DNA of 64,000 nucleotides, taken from NCBI RefSeq assembly GCF_026151205.1, contig NC_087078.1, positions 10,674,175 to 10,738,174 of the forward strand, in the 5' to 3' direction. The position numbers were made by a program, and so were the translations under genes. Source of the DNA: Bolinopsis microptera. Taxonomy: Eukaryota > Ctenophora > Tentaculata > Lobata > Bolinopsidae. Positions 34,801-49,100 of the stretch are shown one piece after another (positions within the stretch are counted from its first letter, which is position 1; each line of letters starts with the position of its first letter). Below the pieces are notes generated by a model that saw only the letters and a list, made by a program, of their open reading frames with translations, was not told where the DNA came from and did no database searches.

Positions 34801-37800
34801 TACTCATCTCCATCATAGCAGGAACTACAACGCTGAAACGCTGCCGTTATACTAATAAAACACATTAAATACAAGTTGAACGAGTATAACACAACTGACA
34901 ACGTACAACAGAGCGACCAATTCACTGCGGAACATATAGCAATGACAAAATCGTACACAAACACACACGCACAGACTGTTCCACTACTATAATATAGAGT
35001 TAGGACATTACACATTACACAATATATTATGTTGATACTTTATAATTATGCAGGCGGATATGTTAGGGGCGAGCATACGAACTCAGTGTTGGCGTATCGG
35101 TTGAGGGAGAACAAGTGGGTTAAGAAGTGTGGCATGTCCCTTGCTCGATCAGGTTGGGATCATTTGTACATTTGTCATGTTTCTTATTTCAGTGTATAAT
35201 GTACACCAAGTTGGATTATTGGTGATTATGAACAATATTACGGCAGTGAATTTTCTGACTTCTTAGTTACGGCACACATGCCGTGTCCATTGTTTGAATG
35301 TGCGATCTGAATTATCGTGTCTGCCATACTGCATATTACGGAATACGGATAAGGTTAATGTCTCAACATCAAAGAATGTACGGAGGCGGTGGCCGGTGTG
35401 TTGATCCATTTATGTCACATTGAACGGACGTGACAGGAGGATTACGTGTGGGTAACTGTGTCGCCTGCAGGCTTCTGTACTGCTCCGGTAACCGGTTATT
35501 GATATGAAAACCTGAGCTTTAAGCCGCAAGCCATTATCCGCACTCTGGGCACGAATTAATTATCCTGGGTCGGGCGTGGATGCTGGCAACCTGCCAACAC
35601 CCATGTTTACAGTTGTCACGCGGCTTGTGGATGGAACGCGCGAAAAATGTTTGTAATGCTAAACGCAATGAACGATAATACTATATTTTCGTCACATGGA
35701 TTAATTGGTTTAGCTGGCGCGCATGGGAATTCTCGAATTCTCGAAATATAATTAGTAAATATTATTACGGGTAGTTATCATTACTAATTGTTGTGAAACG
35801 TAATCATTTATTTGTATTATAAAGCATATCAAAGTTCAAAATATCTGAAAACAGCAATCCTAGGAACTTTATTGGTAGCTGCCTCAAAAATAAAGATCCT
35901 CAAAAAGATACAACTAAATATACTCGAATGACTAAATCAATTGATTCATGATTACATTTCACAACAATCTTATCACTAAACCAGGAGCAGGGGCAGCAGT
36001 GCTACACGGTAAAATATACGTTTGTGGGGGGAGGAACGCCAGCATGGTATTCAACAGTTGTGAAGTCTACGACCCTTCCTTAAACACGTGGAGTTTTACG
36101 TGAGTTTTAGTAGTAGTCAGTAGTCAGTAGTCAGTTGTAGCAGTCAGTAGTAATCACTGACTAATCAGTAGTCAGTACTCAGTAAGCTCATCTTTTATTT
36201 TAGGAATTTAAACACCATTGCTTTCAGAAAGCATAAGTTTTACTTTTATGAAACTCGTGGTTTTTTATCTATGTTGTCTATATTATCACTGTGTTTTGAA
36301 ACTACTAACATCTTCACTTTACGGGCAACAACATTTTGCTGAGACTACATTTTGTCTGCGAATGTACCCTACTAATGACAACTTCATGACCAGGTCAGAC
36401 ATGAACACTCCCAGAACATACCACGGCTTATCAGCTACATCAAACGCTCTTTACTGTATAGGAGGTAATCTATTGGATTAATATTGGTAGGCGGGGTCAC
36501 TGTGCACTGTGCACGTAGCACTTGTATGTGATTCATATCGCTCAAATAACTGATGTTTATCTATTATTTAGTTAGTTAGGCTAAGATAATTAATACTTAT
36601 ATTAACAAATGTATTGTGTGGTATGCTGGATTGGCTTGGTGTCCGGAGTTATTTGTTATGTAATTTACACTAATACACTCTGCAGTCACAGTGTGTGATA
36701 TACGGGCAATTTAGCTATAAGGCTTCTGATTCTCGGCCAAAATATTCGACATAATTCAGCAATTTCATTCAACCCTGGCCTCGTCCCTTAATTAATTTGC
36801 TACATGCTGTATGCCTCTTATCTTTTCTTCGGTGGCCGTGTCGACACTTGATTAATATCTCAACTTGTAATACAGTTACCTAGCTTTCAAGTTTATTGCT
36901 CGTTCCTCTCACGTATACAGTATATGAGCTTTCAAGCTTTCTGTTCAGGAAGCTTGAAAAAGCGCCGCGCACAGCGATTTGCGAGCCAGGTAAGTAATAG
37001 TATAATACAGATCTTAGAATATACTCTGTACTGTGTATAATGAACATAATTTACTTATACATTCTACTGCCCTGCAGGAACGTCAGCGATTAGTGGGATT
37101 ATAGAAAACTCTCAGCTAAAAACAGTGGAAAGATACTGCCCGGTTTTAAGAACGTGGTCTCCCATTTCTCCATTGGTGAGTCCGAAAAATGTTTTCCATT
37201 TGCTCCGACTTACCCATTTAGTTCGAGCGTGCTAAATCACTCTACAGTCGATCTTCGAGATTGTTCTAAAAGGGCCCCCGACGGTTGTAACCAACTTCAA
37301 TCGATGTATTTTTGGACGCTGATTCCGAATCACCCCCCATGACATAGGGTTAAAATGCTCCCCTGACGAGATATTGGCGAAAAACTGTCTCGATCACGTG
37401 ATATGACCGTATAAGGAAGTTAGTCTAATTTCTCGTTAGGGTTAGGGTTTCAGCATATGTTTTTGTTAAGGATCGGGTTAGGGTTAGGGTTGGGATCAGA
37501 TTAGAGGGTTAGGGTTTCGAAAAGTCGTTCAGAACTAGCTAGAGAACGGGTTGAAAAAGTCACGTGACAGTCGAGTGTAGACAGTAGAGTGATTAATCAT
37601 CATCCCATTTAGTTTGGGTAAATGTTGCACCAAGAGTTATGAAATAGATAAAAATATGAGCTCCACGCTTTCTATCACCTACAAAGTTTACCAGTCATAG
37701 GCCTATTATGGTTCGTTCACATATTACGTAATCACTTTTTGGACAATTTGTACCCCCCCCCCCTCCGTAATCAGTTTTCAGTTTTACACGTAGCTAATGT

Positions 37801-38572
37801 GTTAAAATTACACTAGCGTACTTACTACTCATTTGGAACCCCCGCCCCTCGACTGATTACGTAATGAACCATATTTCACAGCACATTTTAATGCCCACAT
37901 GATCTGCAGGGAGTGCCGGTTATGGCACCGGGGTGTTGTGCGGTGGACGATACAATCTACTTATTCGGGGGTAGAAACCTGTCGCACACCGTTATTTCCT
38001 ACTCACATCATGCTGCTACCTATACACGTTAGTTTACACTTTACCTACTTTTTAGGGATGCAGTTACTGCCGCAGGATGCATACTGATACAGTATAGACG
38101 TACTTTTGACCTTATTTTACTTCTATGTAACAAAACTATTCGATCATTCAACGTCTGCGTTCTCTAAGTCTAACCACACATGTAAATCTGTAAATTGGTT
38201 CGATGCAAAATGCTCACGCACCATTTGTTGTGCAGTTGAACGACCCATGACGGTGCCTAGGGGGCAGGGTGTAAAGACGGTTTGTGTTGGTCACATGATA
38301 TACTGTATTGGTGGATGTCCTGGCTTTGGGACCCTTCGCAGCATGGAGAGGTATGCAATTTTTGATGTCCTAATTTGACTCTCTGACCTCAGATGTAGAT
38401 AGATTTCTATGCACGCTATGTTACATGAACACTATCACGTACGGCCACGGATCATGTCGGGCACTCAAATTTAATATTCTATTCCCACAGGTTTGACACT
38501 ATAACGAAGACTTGGTCAGCATTACCCTCTAAGAGTTTCCCACAAGGTTCAACTTGTTTCACGGTCATGTGA
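28858..38572 (+). CDS. Kelch-BTB (KLHL-type) protein, 14 exons, 555 aa
   Basis: Exons: 28858..29021, 29762..29879, 30108..30215, 31816..31954, 32199..32343, 32772..32947, 33705..33824, 35054..35152, 35985..36099, 36394..36464, 37078..37175, 37910..38027, 38236..38350, 38491..38572. All GT-AG, total 1668 nt, phases closed. An in-frame TAG precedes the ATG. BTB domain about 24-125 (DVVEFVVEGERLLAHRSTLA), BACK about 130-225 (ENCCQVLGFAARYGF), then six Kelch blades to the end, each closing on IGG/FGG/CGG. Family members usually bring substrates to CUL3 ubiquitin ligases; substrate unknown. Exon 6 has a 27-bp in-frame duplication (NALQCAAPP twice). An AATAAA lies at 38826. Confidence 0.9.
29141..29237 (-). 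other. Exon-like open segment on the opposite strand, Kelch intron 1
   Basis: On the minus strand, AATAG precedes 97 bp of open acidic reading (MMESDPATIEQIEPMPEDL...) ending at a consensus GTGAGT donor. Partner exons were not found, and the protein is not recognised. It may be an exon of a nested gene, a retained fragment, or chance. Confidence 0.3.
34170..34665. repeat. Intronic microsatellite/minisatellite in the Kelch-BTB gene
   Basis: About 500 bp of 7-8 bp repeats: first TGCATAG units, then GCACACT/GCATACT units with interspersed CATACTATA spacers. Long open frames on both strands rich in Cys or Thr/His come only from the repeat. Confidence 0.9.
36100..36185 (+). repeat. CAGTAGT minisatellite immediately after a Kelch-BTB donor
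   Basis: The donor GTGAGTTTTAGTAGTAGTCAG of the exon ending at 36099 runs straight into CAGTAGT heptamers. The same heptamer follows a donor in PCF11 (47395..47475). Confidence 0.75.
37435..37525. repeat. Short interstitial telomere-like TTAGGG tracts
   Basis: Runs of GTTAGGGTTAGGG at about 37435, 37480 and 37505, broken by other sequence, within a Kelch-BTB intron. This is the metazoan telomere unit but only a few copies. Confidence 0.7.
37708..37872. mobile_element. 165-bp MITE ending 37 bp before a Kelch-BTB exon
   Basis: Inverted ends ATGGTTCGTTCACATATTACG (left, with an insertion relative to the right end) and TTACGTAATGAACCAT, around a C-rich centre. Short elements with GGTTCATTACGTAA ends are typical small DNA-transposon derivatives. 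The right end lies inside the intron next to the acceptor at 37909. Confidence 0.6.
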
Positions 38573-40176
38573 ACTGTTCTCTAGTCGACCGTTCGGCTAT
38601 TATACTTTTCACATGGCACGTGCGTAACATCGTAACTGAGATAACATGTTATTTTAAAGATACCGGACATTATTATAATATAATACCTGAGAAGAGATGC
38701 AGAATTTTTAAATTTCAAGCCATAGTCAACACGTAGGTGTTTTTAACTAATATAGTGCGTGGTTGGATGACAATAACAGGTTTAGGATTTAACTTACATG
38801 ATCTTTACTTTGGCAAACCACTATTAATAAATGTGGAGTTAGATATACAAATATAAGCGGTGAAATTATTTTTTACATTATATTTGCAACGAAAATGACA
38901 CAATTTCGATTAAACATTTGTAAAAAAGGATAGTGTATAACGAATAGTATGTGTATTTAAGACTTAATTATAAATCTTTGTTCATGTCTATGTTCTTCTG
39001 TAAAACAATTAATAATTAACTTATAATTTTATGTTATAACTATTTAAACAATATTATATTTAATTCCTGATATACAAGTACTGTTCGAAAAACAAAAGCG
39101 TGACATAAACTTCACACGTTGTTCAAAGGATAGGATTTCATAGATGAGAATTGGTGATATGTACTTATAACGACATTGCAAGCTAACTGCAGTAACCCTA
39201 CTGATTTGGAGGAAGTTTGTAACCCAAATGCACCCTTTTTTACAGATGTTCGGGATTACAACTCCCCCTGTTTTTATCATTACATTCTGGTGACATGAGA
39301 ACACGTTCACGAAGCCTTTTTGTAGAGACGTTTCTTTAATGATTCTTATTAATATATACTTTTTAATTTTAACTTTCGTCGGTTGATAGCAAGGGGCTGT
39401 TGTTTAAACTTTAGTAATGTTTGTTTTCATAATATTTACATGTGTATTAACAATTCTTCAGATACTTTACAATTTGTTTTCTTCAAACAATAAGGAAGAT
39501 CGTTTTATTTGGTTTTAAATTTCATCATAGCAATTTAAATAATCTCATTATAAAGAATTTTACATAACACTGAATCACATCTTAAAATTCCAGGCACGGT
39601 AAATTAATTAGAGTTAAGATATTAGGGACTCGTTTACAACTTACTTAATGCCGCGTTAATCATGGTAATATATGATATTAACTAAACTATACCCTTAATA
39701 ATTTTGGAGAAAAATAAGTGACGTTTGAACTGCAAAATAAGATCGTGACGTTTAAAGCTGTGAAAAATTTACGGGAAAAGGATAATTTAAACATATTTTT
39801 CAAATTAACCAAACTTACAGGGTATTCGGGGGCAGTGGATTCATTACAACTCAACGTGGGGATTACATCTGTGAAATAATCTACAAAACTCTTTAAAAGT
39901 CAGCTCAATAAATAAAACCACCATATAACTGAGACTAATAATTAATTATTTATTAATAATTAACTACAATAACTTTAATTACAGTGATAATACTGAAATT
40001 GATTATCATAAACACTGTAAGAAACTTTAACCGGTACCACAATATTGTACCATGTAAAATTGACCCTCCCATTCAATTCCTAGAGCGGAACGGTCCAGGA
40101 AATGAGCTTTCCCAAGATCTGAATTCGGTGAAAATAAAAGTCGTAGAGCTGGTCTAAAACTGAGAAAGTGGCAATA
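38573..40176. other. Convergent intergenic region between Kelch-BTB and PCF11
   Basis: AT-rich. Contains the 3' UTRs of the two convergent genes, with AATAAA on the plus strand at 38826 and on the minus strand at 39949..39954. No other gene is seen. Confidence 0.6.
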
Positions 40177-43100
40177 TCACTTTAGAGCTAAGATGGCCTC
40201 ATCTACCTCCTTTTTAATGTCCAACTCCATTGGCGCTGCTGCGGAGGCGGAAGTTTCTTCAAATATGTCGTCATCCAAACATTCATCTTCTTCTTCTTTT
40301 TTAACTTCTTTTATATCAACAGGGGGGAGTTCTTCTGTGTTCGGTGTGATGTCTGGTGCTGCCTCTTCGTTTACCTCCATTGGTTCTTCTGAAAGATAAT
40401 TTGGTAATAATGAAAGTCATTAAAAATGTCTTCGTGATATCAAGAAAGGATTCAGCACTTTTGAGTTTGAAAAAACTTGATTTAGTTTTTCCAAACTAAG
40501 TCTAAATCAAAAAATTGAAATTTTAAAGTGTCAAGATGGTCCCAGGATCCATGTTTATTGTTTATCTACCTTTGACAGGGACAGGTTCTGAAGATAATTG
40601 TTCTTCGGGAACAGCAGGCACAGAAGCGGGAGGGGGAGGAGGAGGAGGAGGAGAGGAAATCTTGGACTTGTTACCAGTAAGAGCTGTCTTTGCTTTTTCC
40701 AGAAGTGCGAGCATTGTCGCTTCCTTCTCTTTATCTACGACAAGGTCTGGTGGTTTGAATGTTGTGGGAGTCACCAGATCTTGTGAGATTTGAGAGTCGA
40801 TCCTGTAGAGGAATACTCGTTAAACATTATTTTATTTTATTCTACAAATCCATAATTCATTTTTCGTATAATTTCTTGGCGTTATCAAGTCCGAATTTCC
40901 CTTTTCCGAAGGTCTTTGCCTACATTTAAAACGATTCGATTAAAAAATGGCAAATTGTTAAAAAGTCAAACTAGGCTTACCTAGATCTAGAGCCTGAGTC
41001 AATACTGTCAACAATACTCTCGTTCATCGTTACTTCAAGTCCTTGAGTAACGTTACCTTCGTCAATACCCTCCTATAGGACAATACAGCGTCATTACACA
41101 AAAGTGAAAGGTCACAGTTATAACTAAAATAATTTACGAGAATGATTTTGTGTGGGCAGTTCGATCCGACTCCACATCCCTGCAAAAGCCTAAAAAATCG
41201 AAATTAACAAAAATCTCCAACTAAAGTCCTGGTGGTACCTGCGTGCAGTGAGAATGGCAGACTTTGCCATCCTCCGTCCTCCTCTGAGCGTTAATAAAGT
41301 ACCACTCATCCTCCTTCTGATTGAACTCTTGTTGAAGTCTGTCGTGACACACGTGACAAAAGTCCTCATCGTCCGCTTTTAGTTGACACCTCTTTAACCC
41401 GCAGAACTGAAACAAGAGGTTTAGTTTTTAGGTGGAATTATTGAAGTTGGTGCCACACCCAAATGTTAAAATTGGTGCTACCAAATAATACGGACTCCAA
41501 TGCTTATTCAATTCTGGCCAATATGTTCATGTTAATTGCTATTATAATCGCAAATGTTTGCAGCAACAAAACTAACGTCATCATCCAGAGGATCTGCGTC
41601 AGCTCTCTGCCAGGAGTCACCAGGATTATTATCATTATTGTCAGCATTGTGCACAGCTAGTGAACCCGAGTTGGAGGTAGCTGACGTCCAGTCATCTGCT
41701 GTTAGGTACCTGGTGGGAACACCACTTGGTTAATTTAACAGTCGATATTACTGACGTGCCGTATTTGACGGGGCGATATAACAAATCTAACCGTACAAGT
41801 GTAGACGATATCAAGATAATATCAAGAGTATCTCACCACTTTTTGGCGATCTGGCCGCTCTTGGACATGGTATTCATACGGAAGTGCCAATCGAGGTGGA
41901 CGTTGAAGGACTTCACCTCCTCCTCGTCAAACCGTTTACCACAGTTAGTACAGGGAGTTCCTGTGTACATGCTGTTTATTAGAGCGTCTTTGTTCAAACT
42001 GAAGGTAAAGGTCGAGGTTAAATATCTCCAGTAGAGAAAGTAGCCAAGTTTTGTGTGGAATCGATCAAGGGCAGTCGGAGACTTAAACTAATTGTCGGTT
42101 GTTATTGCCAGTATACCACCAGTGGTGAGCAAAGCTAACAAATGGTGTGTTTTTCATTTTGTTGTAATCATAAAGGCACTCTTAAAAACCAATAAATTAT
42201 TGTTTTTACTAGCTAGAACTCGTTTTAGATAATCCTGTCTTATCAGTTATCAGTAAATTTCACACCTTATCAGTAATTTTCACCTCTTATCAATAAATAG
42301 TTTAATCTGAACTGTGATACACCGTGTAGTCTTGTACATTACACAGACTATACATCATGGACTTTTCTGTCAGTATTCTACATGACTTGGAGGGACAATT
42401 TCAGACTTTATCAGATGATATATCGAAACAAGTGAAGTCTGCCAAAATCGTTTTAAACAATCCTGTACTTTCAATACTCAACACTCTCAACATGGTTGCA
42501 GTAGTAACTTAAAACTCAAAGCATCGGTATTATTAGAAATATAATATGCAGTATGCACGATAAACTAAAATGTATCGACAATGGCTACAATATCAGGACT
42601 CTGTGAAATCTACCTATTAACGGGAAAGCTTGCTGGGAACGATTTAAACACTTCAAGCAGCTGAAGAGATGTCTTTTTTCTCGGTCTTGGTCGGCGAGAA
42701 TCTCGGCGCTTACCCGGGATCCACTTACTTCCATCAGTTTCATTCAACATCCCTCTTAGAATGGGTCACGGTACGCTTAAAATAGGCATAAATTATGCAT
42801 AAATAATGTGCATATATTACAAAATAACGGTATCAGTACGTACAAGAAGACAAACGATCACACAAGAAAAGTAGGTTTACACTAAGTTATATAGGTCCGA
42901 GAAACGGGTGTTAACAAATATTCCGAGAAAAGTTAACAAAGCTAGGTAAAAACTGGGTAACTAGGTAACAAAACTAAGTAAAAACTAGGTAAGAAAACTA
43001 GTTAACAAAACTAGGTAAAAACTGGGTAACTAGGTAACAAAACTAAGTAAAAACTATGTAAGAAAACTAGTTAACAAAACTAGGTAAAAACTGGGTAACT

Positions 43101-46100
43101 AGGTAACAAAACTAAGTAAAAACTAGGTAAGAAAACTAGTTAACAAAACTAGGTTAAAAAACTAGGTAACAAAATTAGGTACAACTAGGTAACAAAGCTA
43201 GGTAAGAAATGGACATGTTTCAACCCTGTGTTGGCTGCAGACAAAATAATAGCTTAATTAGCTTTGTTTCATTCTCATTACAGCAAATTATCAGTTACAG
43301 CATTTACAGCCAATTAGGCCTGTGGTATGAGGCCCTTCCTTCCGGCGGCCCCAATTTAACACTAAATTGAACCGCTCTGCGACAACATACCGCTTAATAA
43401 TAGGATATTGTGGCGCAAAAAGTAGCATAATATGTACAAAATGACGGCACTCAAAAGTTACAACAGCGCACTGACGATATGATATAATTATCTGCTTTGT
43501 TTGATAATTTGTTTGATATTACAAACATGACAATTGACACACTGTTGCGTAGACACAACAACTAAAGAGAGATGACAGCCAACATGACGGTTATAATAAT
43601 GACGGCCAACATAACGCCTTATCTATCACAAAGTGAGCTGGCATTAATTCAGAGTTCTTATAACGTTCACGTCATGTGAAACATAATAAGTCCACCATCA
43701 AGCATGCACCGTATGTGTGGATATGTATGTGTACTGTTATGTATATATCTGTATGTACGTGAGATAACGCTATATATAGTTATAATTATCAATTTATTGT
43801 AAATTGAAGAGCTTCACTTTTTGTTAAACCTTTAATTTGTAAAACTTTACTTAAACTATTTTGTGCTGTTATATGTAAACAGTAAAATAAGTCAGGAGTG
43901 ATAAAAACGTGGACGTGGTCGTCTACAGTTTTATACAAAAAGTAAATAAAAAACGATCAACAAGACGCCAAGAGAGGCTGAGCGCAAGTGGCAAGTGTGA
44001 TAACTCAAGAAGTATTAATATTATTACTGAAAGAGATAAGAAATATAACCATTTTTGGCATAATAACAAAATCAAGCAAACTATTTAAGACAAATACAAG
44101 ATCTCTTAGTAGCAGCTGGTATAGAGCAACTTTGTCAATCAAAGAAAGATCGCATAAAAATGCAGATAAATTGCACAAAAATGCAAGTATAGGCACTTTA
44201 CTTACTCTTACTTAGCGGACATTAAAGAGCGGTTTCTAGAATAAGACAGCCTTGACACTGCAGATAGAGAGCGACAAGCTGCACTCAATCGGGTTGTCAC
44301 ATCATGACAGCAGAGGTTGTGCGATAGTCTACGATAGTGATATCTGGACCATGGTTGGTAATCACAGGCCGGGAGGTTTCCCCTCCGTAATATGCTAAAA
44401 TTAGTACAAATTATTTAAAAATGTTTGTGTGATGACACTGTTTCAGTCAAGTTGTAGGTGAGGTTTCCCTGAACTGTTCGGCCTTGTGACACAAAATCAC
44501 TTCGTACACAGACACGATGTCGGACACGGTTATAAAGTGAGACTGCCATTAACACGTACCAATGTAAACTATATTATCTGTCTCCAAGTTAAAATTTATT
44601 GGATGTCTTGTTTGTAAGATCGGTTACAGAATTTAATACACTTTTACATTTAAAATATTTTTGAAGGTGTGATATTAAGTGTAAACAAATATTTCGCTGT
44701 GCTTGTTTTCGCGGTGTACCGTACAGGAATGATAACGCTTTTGTGGCCGGACGCCGGTAGAATGTAGATCAACATGAATGGAACAGAAAATGATAGATCA
44801 GTAAAGAGTACAGAGAAGTATGCCATCCCGGAAACTAAGTACAGCTCAGGACGATCATGTGATAACGGACGATGTTATGATCATGCGATAAAGGACGATG
44901 TTATGTCATGCGATAACGGTTGGACTTGGCTTCTTACCAAGAAACGGGCATACAATTTGACTACCATCTGACGGTAACCAGGGACATAAAAATGATTGTA
45001 ATAATTCTTATCATGGAAGTTGGTTGGTATGAAAGTTCATTAGTCCTCAGTAAACTTAAGTCCCACCTTGGTCTGCCATGTGAGATAAGAATTTAGAAGA
45101 CAACTGTAAATCTAGTTAGCCAATGAAGGCGTGCTAATCGCAAACTGAACGTGGACAAAATTACTGTAAAAAGCAAGTTGTTATTAACTAAACTTTATTA
45201 GAAGCAGCAAAAGTTGGCAGGAGAAAATAGAAATGAGTACTAAACTTTTACAAGTAGCAGCTAAAGAAAGCATGAGTACGAGTGGAATATTTTACTTTTA
45301 AACAGCTACATTCAAAAAATCAAACATTTGGGGATCGCCACTATTTTTGCTACCAACCTTTTAATATGGGATTTCTTGTATAAATGGCGTCAACAATTAC
45401 ACCAAACATGGCGAAAATTTGTGTCCTAAAGTTTCAGTAGTAGATTTTTTATTTCATAACAAAATTGTTCGATATACCTCCACCACCTCTAATTTGAAAC
45501 AGTTCGTGACGATAGCAATATAATATTTCACGGCCAGATGAAAACCCAAAAATATAAAAACCCAAAACTCCACAAACTTCATAATGTAGTCGAAGGAGAG
45601 TTTGAAGGGAGCGTTCTGGACCACCAGACCTGTCTTGAGCAGCTTGTCAAACAGGGAAGCCGGATCTAGCTGTTTAACTGGTGCTGGGGGCTTGTCTGGG
45701 ACCTGTGAGAATATTTCATGTTATCATGGAACAACTTCCTTACTAGAGGTGGAGTTATCAGTCTGACAGTAAATCTTGTATAATTCATGTCTTTTTATTT
45801 TTGACTTTATAATATAACACTAGTGTAACCCGGCCTACGGCCGGGATTTCACTGCCGCAGTTAAAAAGGGTAGGAGTAATTACCCGCTGAGTCAAAACCC
45901 GCATTATGTGACCCAATAGTTTCTTAAACAATAATCTCATAATCAGTTATTTCTTGTGGATAATTAAGTCATTATTAGCCATGAGGCACCACACTCCATG
46001 ATCATAAGGTCTGAACACCGAGTATTACACCTCATCACTCCCGTCTTGAACCGCTTTCTATTTTTATTTAAATCGTTATAGAAATTAACCCTTGTTAACT

Positions 46101-49100
46101 CCGCACCACACCCGCATATTATATTTGAAAACACGCATAACATTGTCGTATGAACTCTCTCTCTCTCTCTCTCTGCAGTCCAAACAGACCCCAAACACTA
46201 ACAGTCCCCCCTCCCCTAATAAGCTTAAGGTATAACATTACAGCGAATCTTCCGGGATAATCCAATTATGACGCTACTTAAATGCAGCTATAACATATTA
46301 CACAGTAATTAGAGAGAGAGAGCAAGCCCCGTAACTCTTGCCGTTCTGCTCACGCAATTTTATGTTACATTTGTGGTACAAAACCATCAATTAAACCACT
46401 TACCATCGGCCGATTTAAAAAAAAATTTCCTATGGGCTTCATCAGAGTTTTGTCGACACTATACCGAAAAAATCAGTCCCGTAACTCTTACCGTTTTTTT
46501 TGTATAACCGACCGGAAATTACACACGGACAGACAGACAGACAGACACACACACACACACACACATTCTGGTGTTATTAAGGTGATAAAACCAACATCCC
46601 TACTTCATGTGCTTATCTCTCCTTACCTGTAACCGAGGAGCAGGTTGTCTCTGACGCGGTTGTGGAGCAGTAGGACCAGCAGGACCAGGTAATGTAGGGG
46701 CAGGGGAGGGTCCGCTCACTCCGGGTGGGCCCGGTTCTCGGGGCCCGTAAGATCCATCGAAACTACGGTCTCTCGACCCACCTCGAGGACCTCCACGGAA
46801 CTGGAGAACAATTTTAAATAAAACTACAGAATATGACCCGGACAGTTGACTCTGGGTTCATGTGACGCTGCTCTATAAAGTCAAGATAGTGAAATAAATA
46901 TGATTGCCAGTTCTGCAGCTCGATGAATCAACGAAAAAGATATAACCTGCACAATAATATTTTGGCTCTATTCTTATGCACTAACCGATCCTCTGTGCCG
47001 TCCAGGGAACCTGAAGTTAGGGAAGTAGTACCGTATATCTTCCTTTAGAGCCTGGAACTCTCCGTCCTCTATATTACCTTTCTCAAAGTCACCAGCAGCC
47101 TGAAATGTTGCTGGGTTACACACCATTAGAGACAATACCATGGTTTACTGTGCGCGTAATAAGGTTATAAAGCAGCTCTTAATATTTGAATGGCATGTTG
47201 ACTGCTGAGTACTGTGGGTTGTTCTCACGAGTTTAGAGACAAGACTGCACAGCGGTAGAAACATATACTGGAGTTAAAAACTAAACAATGATTACATCGA
47301 CGAAACAATTAACCAGTCTAATATAACCCTAATTGTAACGAACAATCATCAACACAACAGAACAGTTCTCTCTACTAAACGGACTACTGAATACTGACTA
47401 CTGACTACTGACTACTGACTACTGACTACTGACTATTGACTACTGACTACTGACTGCTGACCAGTGACCAGTGACTTACCACATGGAAGAGGCGTGTGAA
47501 CTGCGAGGGAGCATAATCAGCTTTAACCAGATATCTATGAGGTAAGTTCTCCGGTTTAGAAGGGAAGTTATCCCTCCCTCTTGCTCCTCTACCACCACGA
47601 CCTCGGAATCCTCCTCGCTCCGGTCGTTCGTGGTCCATATCTCGCTGTCCAGGTGGACCCTGGGACAGAGTTTCAGTTAACTGTGTGAAAGGTTAGTGTC
47701 TTAAACTTAACTGGGGCAAATTTGGCGTCTCGGAAAGAAAACGTTTTCTTTATCAAAACGGAGTTTATCAATAAGTCCCTCTCGATTTATCAACCAGCTT
47801 CTATTACAACTTACATGTGCACCACGGCCTCTGGGATATCCCCGTCCTCTGTCTCCTCTGTCTCCTCTTTCTGATCGGTCTCCCCTGTCATCGTATCCCT
47901 GATCATCAGGCATCCTCCGATTATCTGGTTTCCTGCGGTGTAACGTACAGGATGAGATCCAGCTTCCACAACTACTTATCCTGTGATCTTCAGAGCTTGC
48001 ACTGGGGTGCCCGCTCATGGTTAACAACAACACAAGCGCTTGGCCTTGGTGTACTTATACATCTAGCCAGGATGAAAGACCGCTATAACGATGACCACAT
48101 CACGTAGTCAGAAAGTGACGTCTAGCTAGAACAAGCACTCCATCTCGTAATCAGTAAACAACAAACTTGTCAAATTTGATAGTTTTTCAAACTTCCGCAG
48201 AATTGCTCGCTGGAACACGTGCACAGATATATGTTTCATTCGTCCTTCCGTTATCATTGAAGCAACCTTCATGCTAGGCATGTGGCACCCATTGTCCTTC
48301 TTCAAAGCATTATACCCGCCCTCGGTAAGGCATAACGTCATGGTTGTCTATTATAGAAAACCATGACGTTATGTTTTGATTGAAGACGGAATTTCACTCT
48401 GATCTAAAATCAAAGTATGTATGTACCCGAAATCGCATGATTTAATACATACAAAGAATTCATCTATGCGAATTTGAAGGAAATTTAGACCAACTTGACA
48501 AGAAGCATGTGAAAGAAAAGCTTTTCGCCGTGGTGTAAGGTACAATGAACTATTAAGAGATAGCACCCACAAAAGTAAGTACCGAGACTGGAACTTCGAA
48601 TGGTATTGTTAACGAGACAAATACTTGAACTACCTATAGATCTAGAATTTGCAGAGATAAAGATATTATACTCATAATCGCGTGATATAAGTCCAAGAAT
48701 TTCAAATAAATCAAGACCAGCTTGACAAAAAACATCTAAACGATGAAGCTGGTTTCGAAGAGGAGATATAAACACAGGAGAAAGAAAAACAAACCGGTCG
48801 ATGGTAAAGTTATCCTGAGGAGGCTTTTTAGGTCCGTCACCGAACATGACAATCTCCGGGAGATCACCCTGAGGAACTGCAGCCACGTCATCCATCAGAA
48901 CACCATAGTACTTCCTCTCCGGATTTGCAGGAATTGGAGGAGTACCACCACGCCGCATGTGGGGGCTACCTCTTCTGCCACCCCGGCCACCACGACCACC
49001 CTCCCGCCTCCTCTCGATATCATCTCTGGGAGGCACGTCACGTCTTCTGTCCAGCACGTCACGAGGAACAAATTCTCGTCGGTCGTCCCGTCGCCAGTCG

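Noticed and set aside
34023..34816. Long Cys- or Thr/His-rich open frames on both strands
   Set aside because: They are read-through of the 7-8 bp microsatellite in a Kelch-BTB intron and have no non-repeat content.
37435..37525. Chromosome end
   Set aside because: Only a few TTAGGG units, interrupted, inside an intron with genes on both sides.
40536..40793. Gly-rich plus-strand frame
   Set aside because: Antisense of the proline run in the PCF11 exon 40570..40802.
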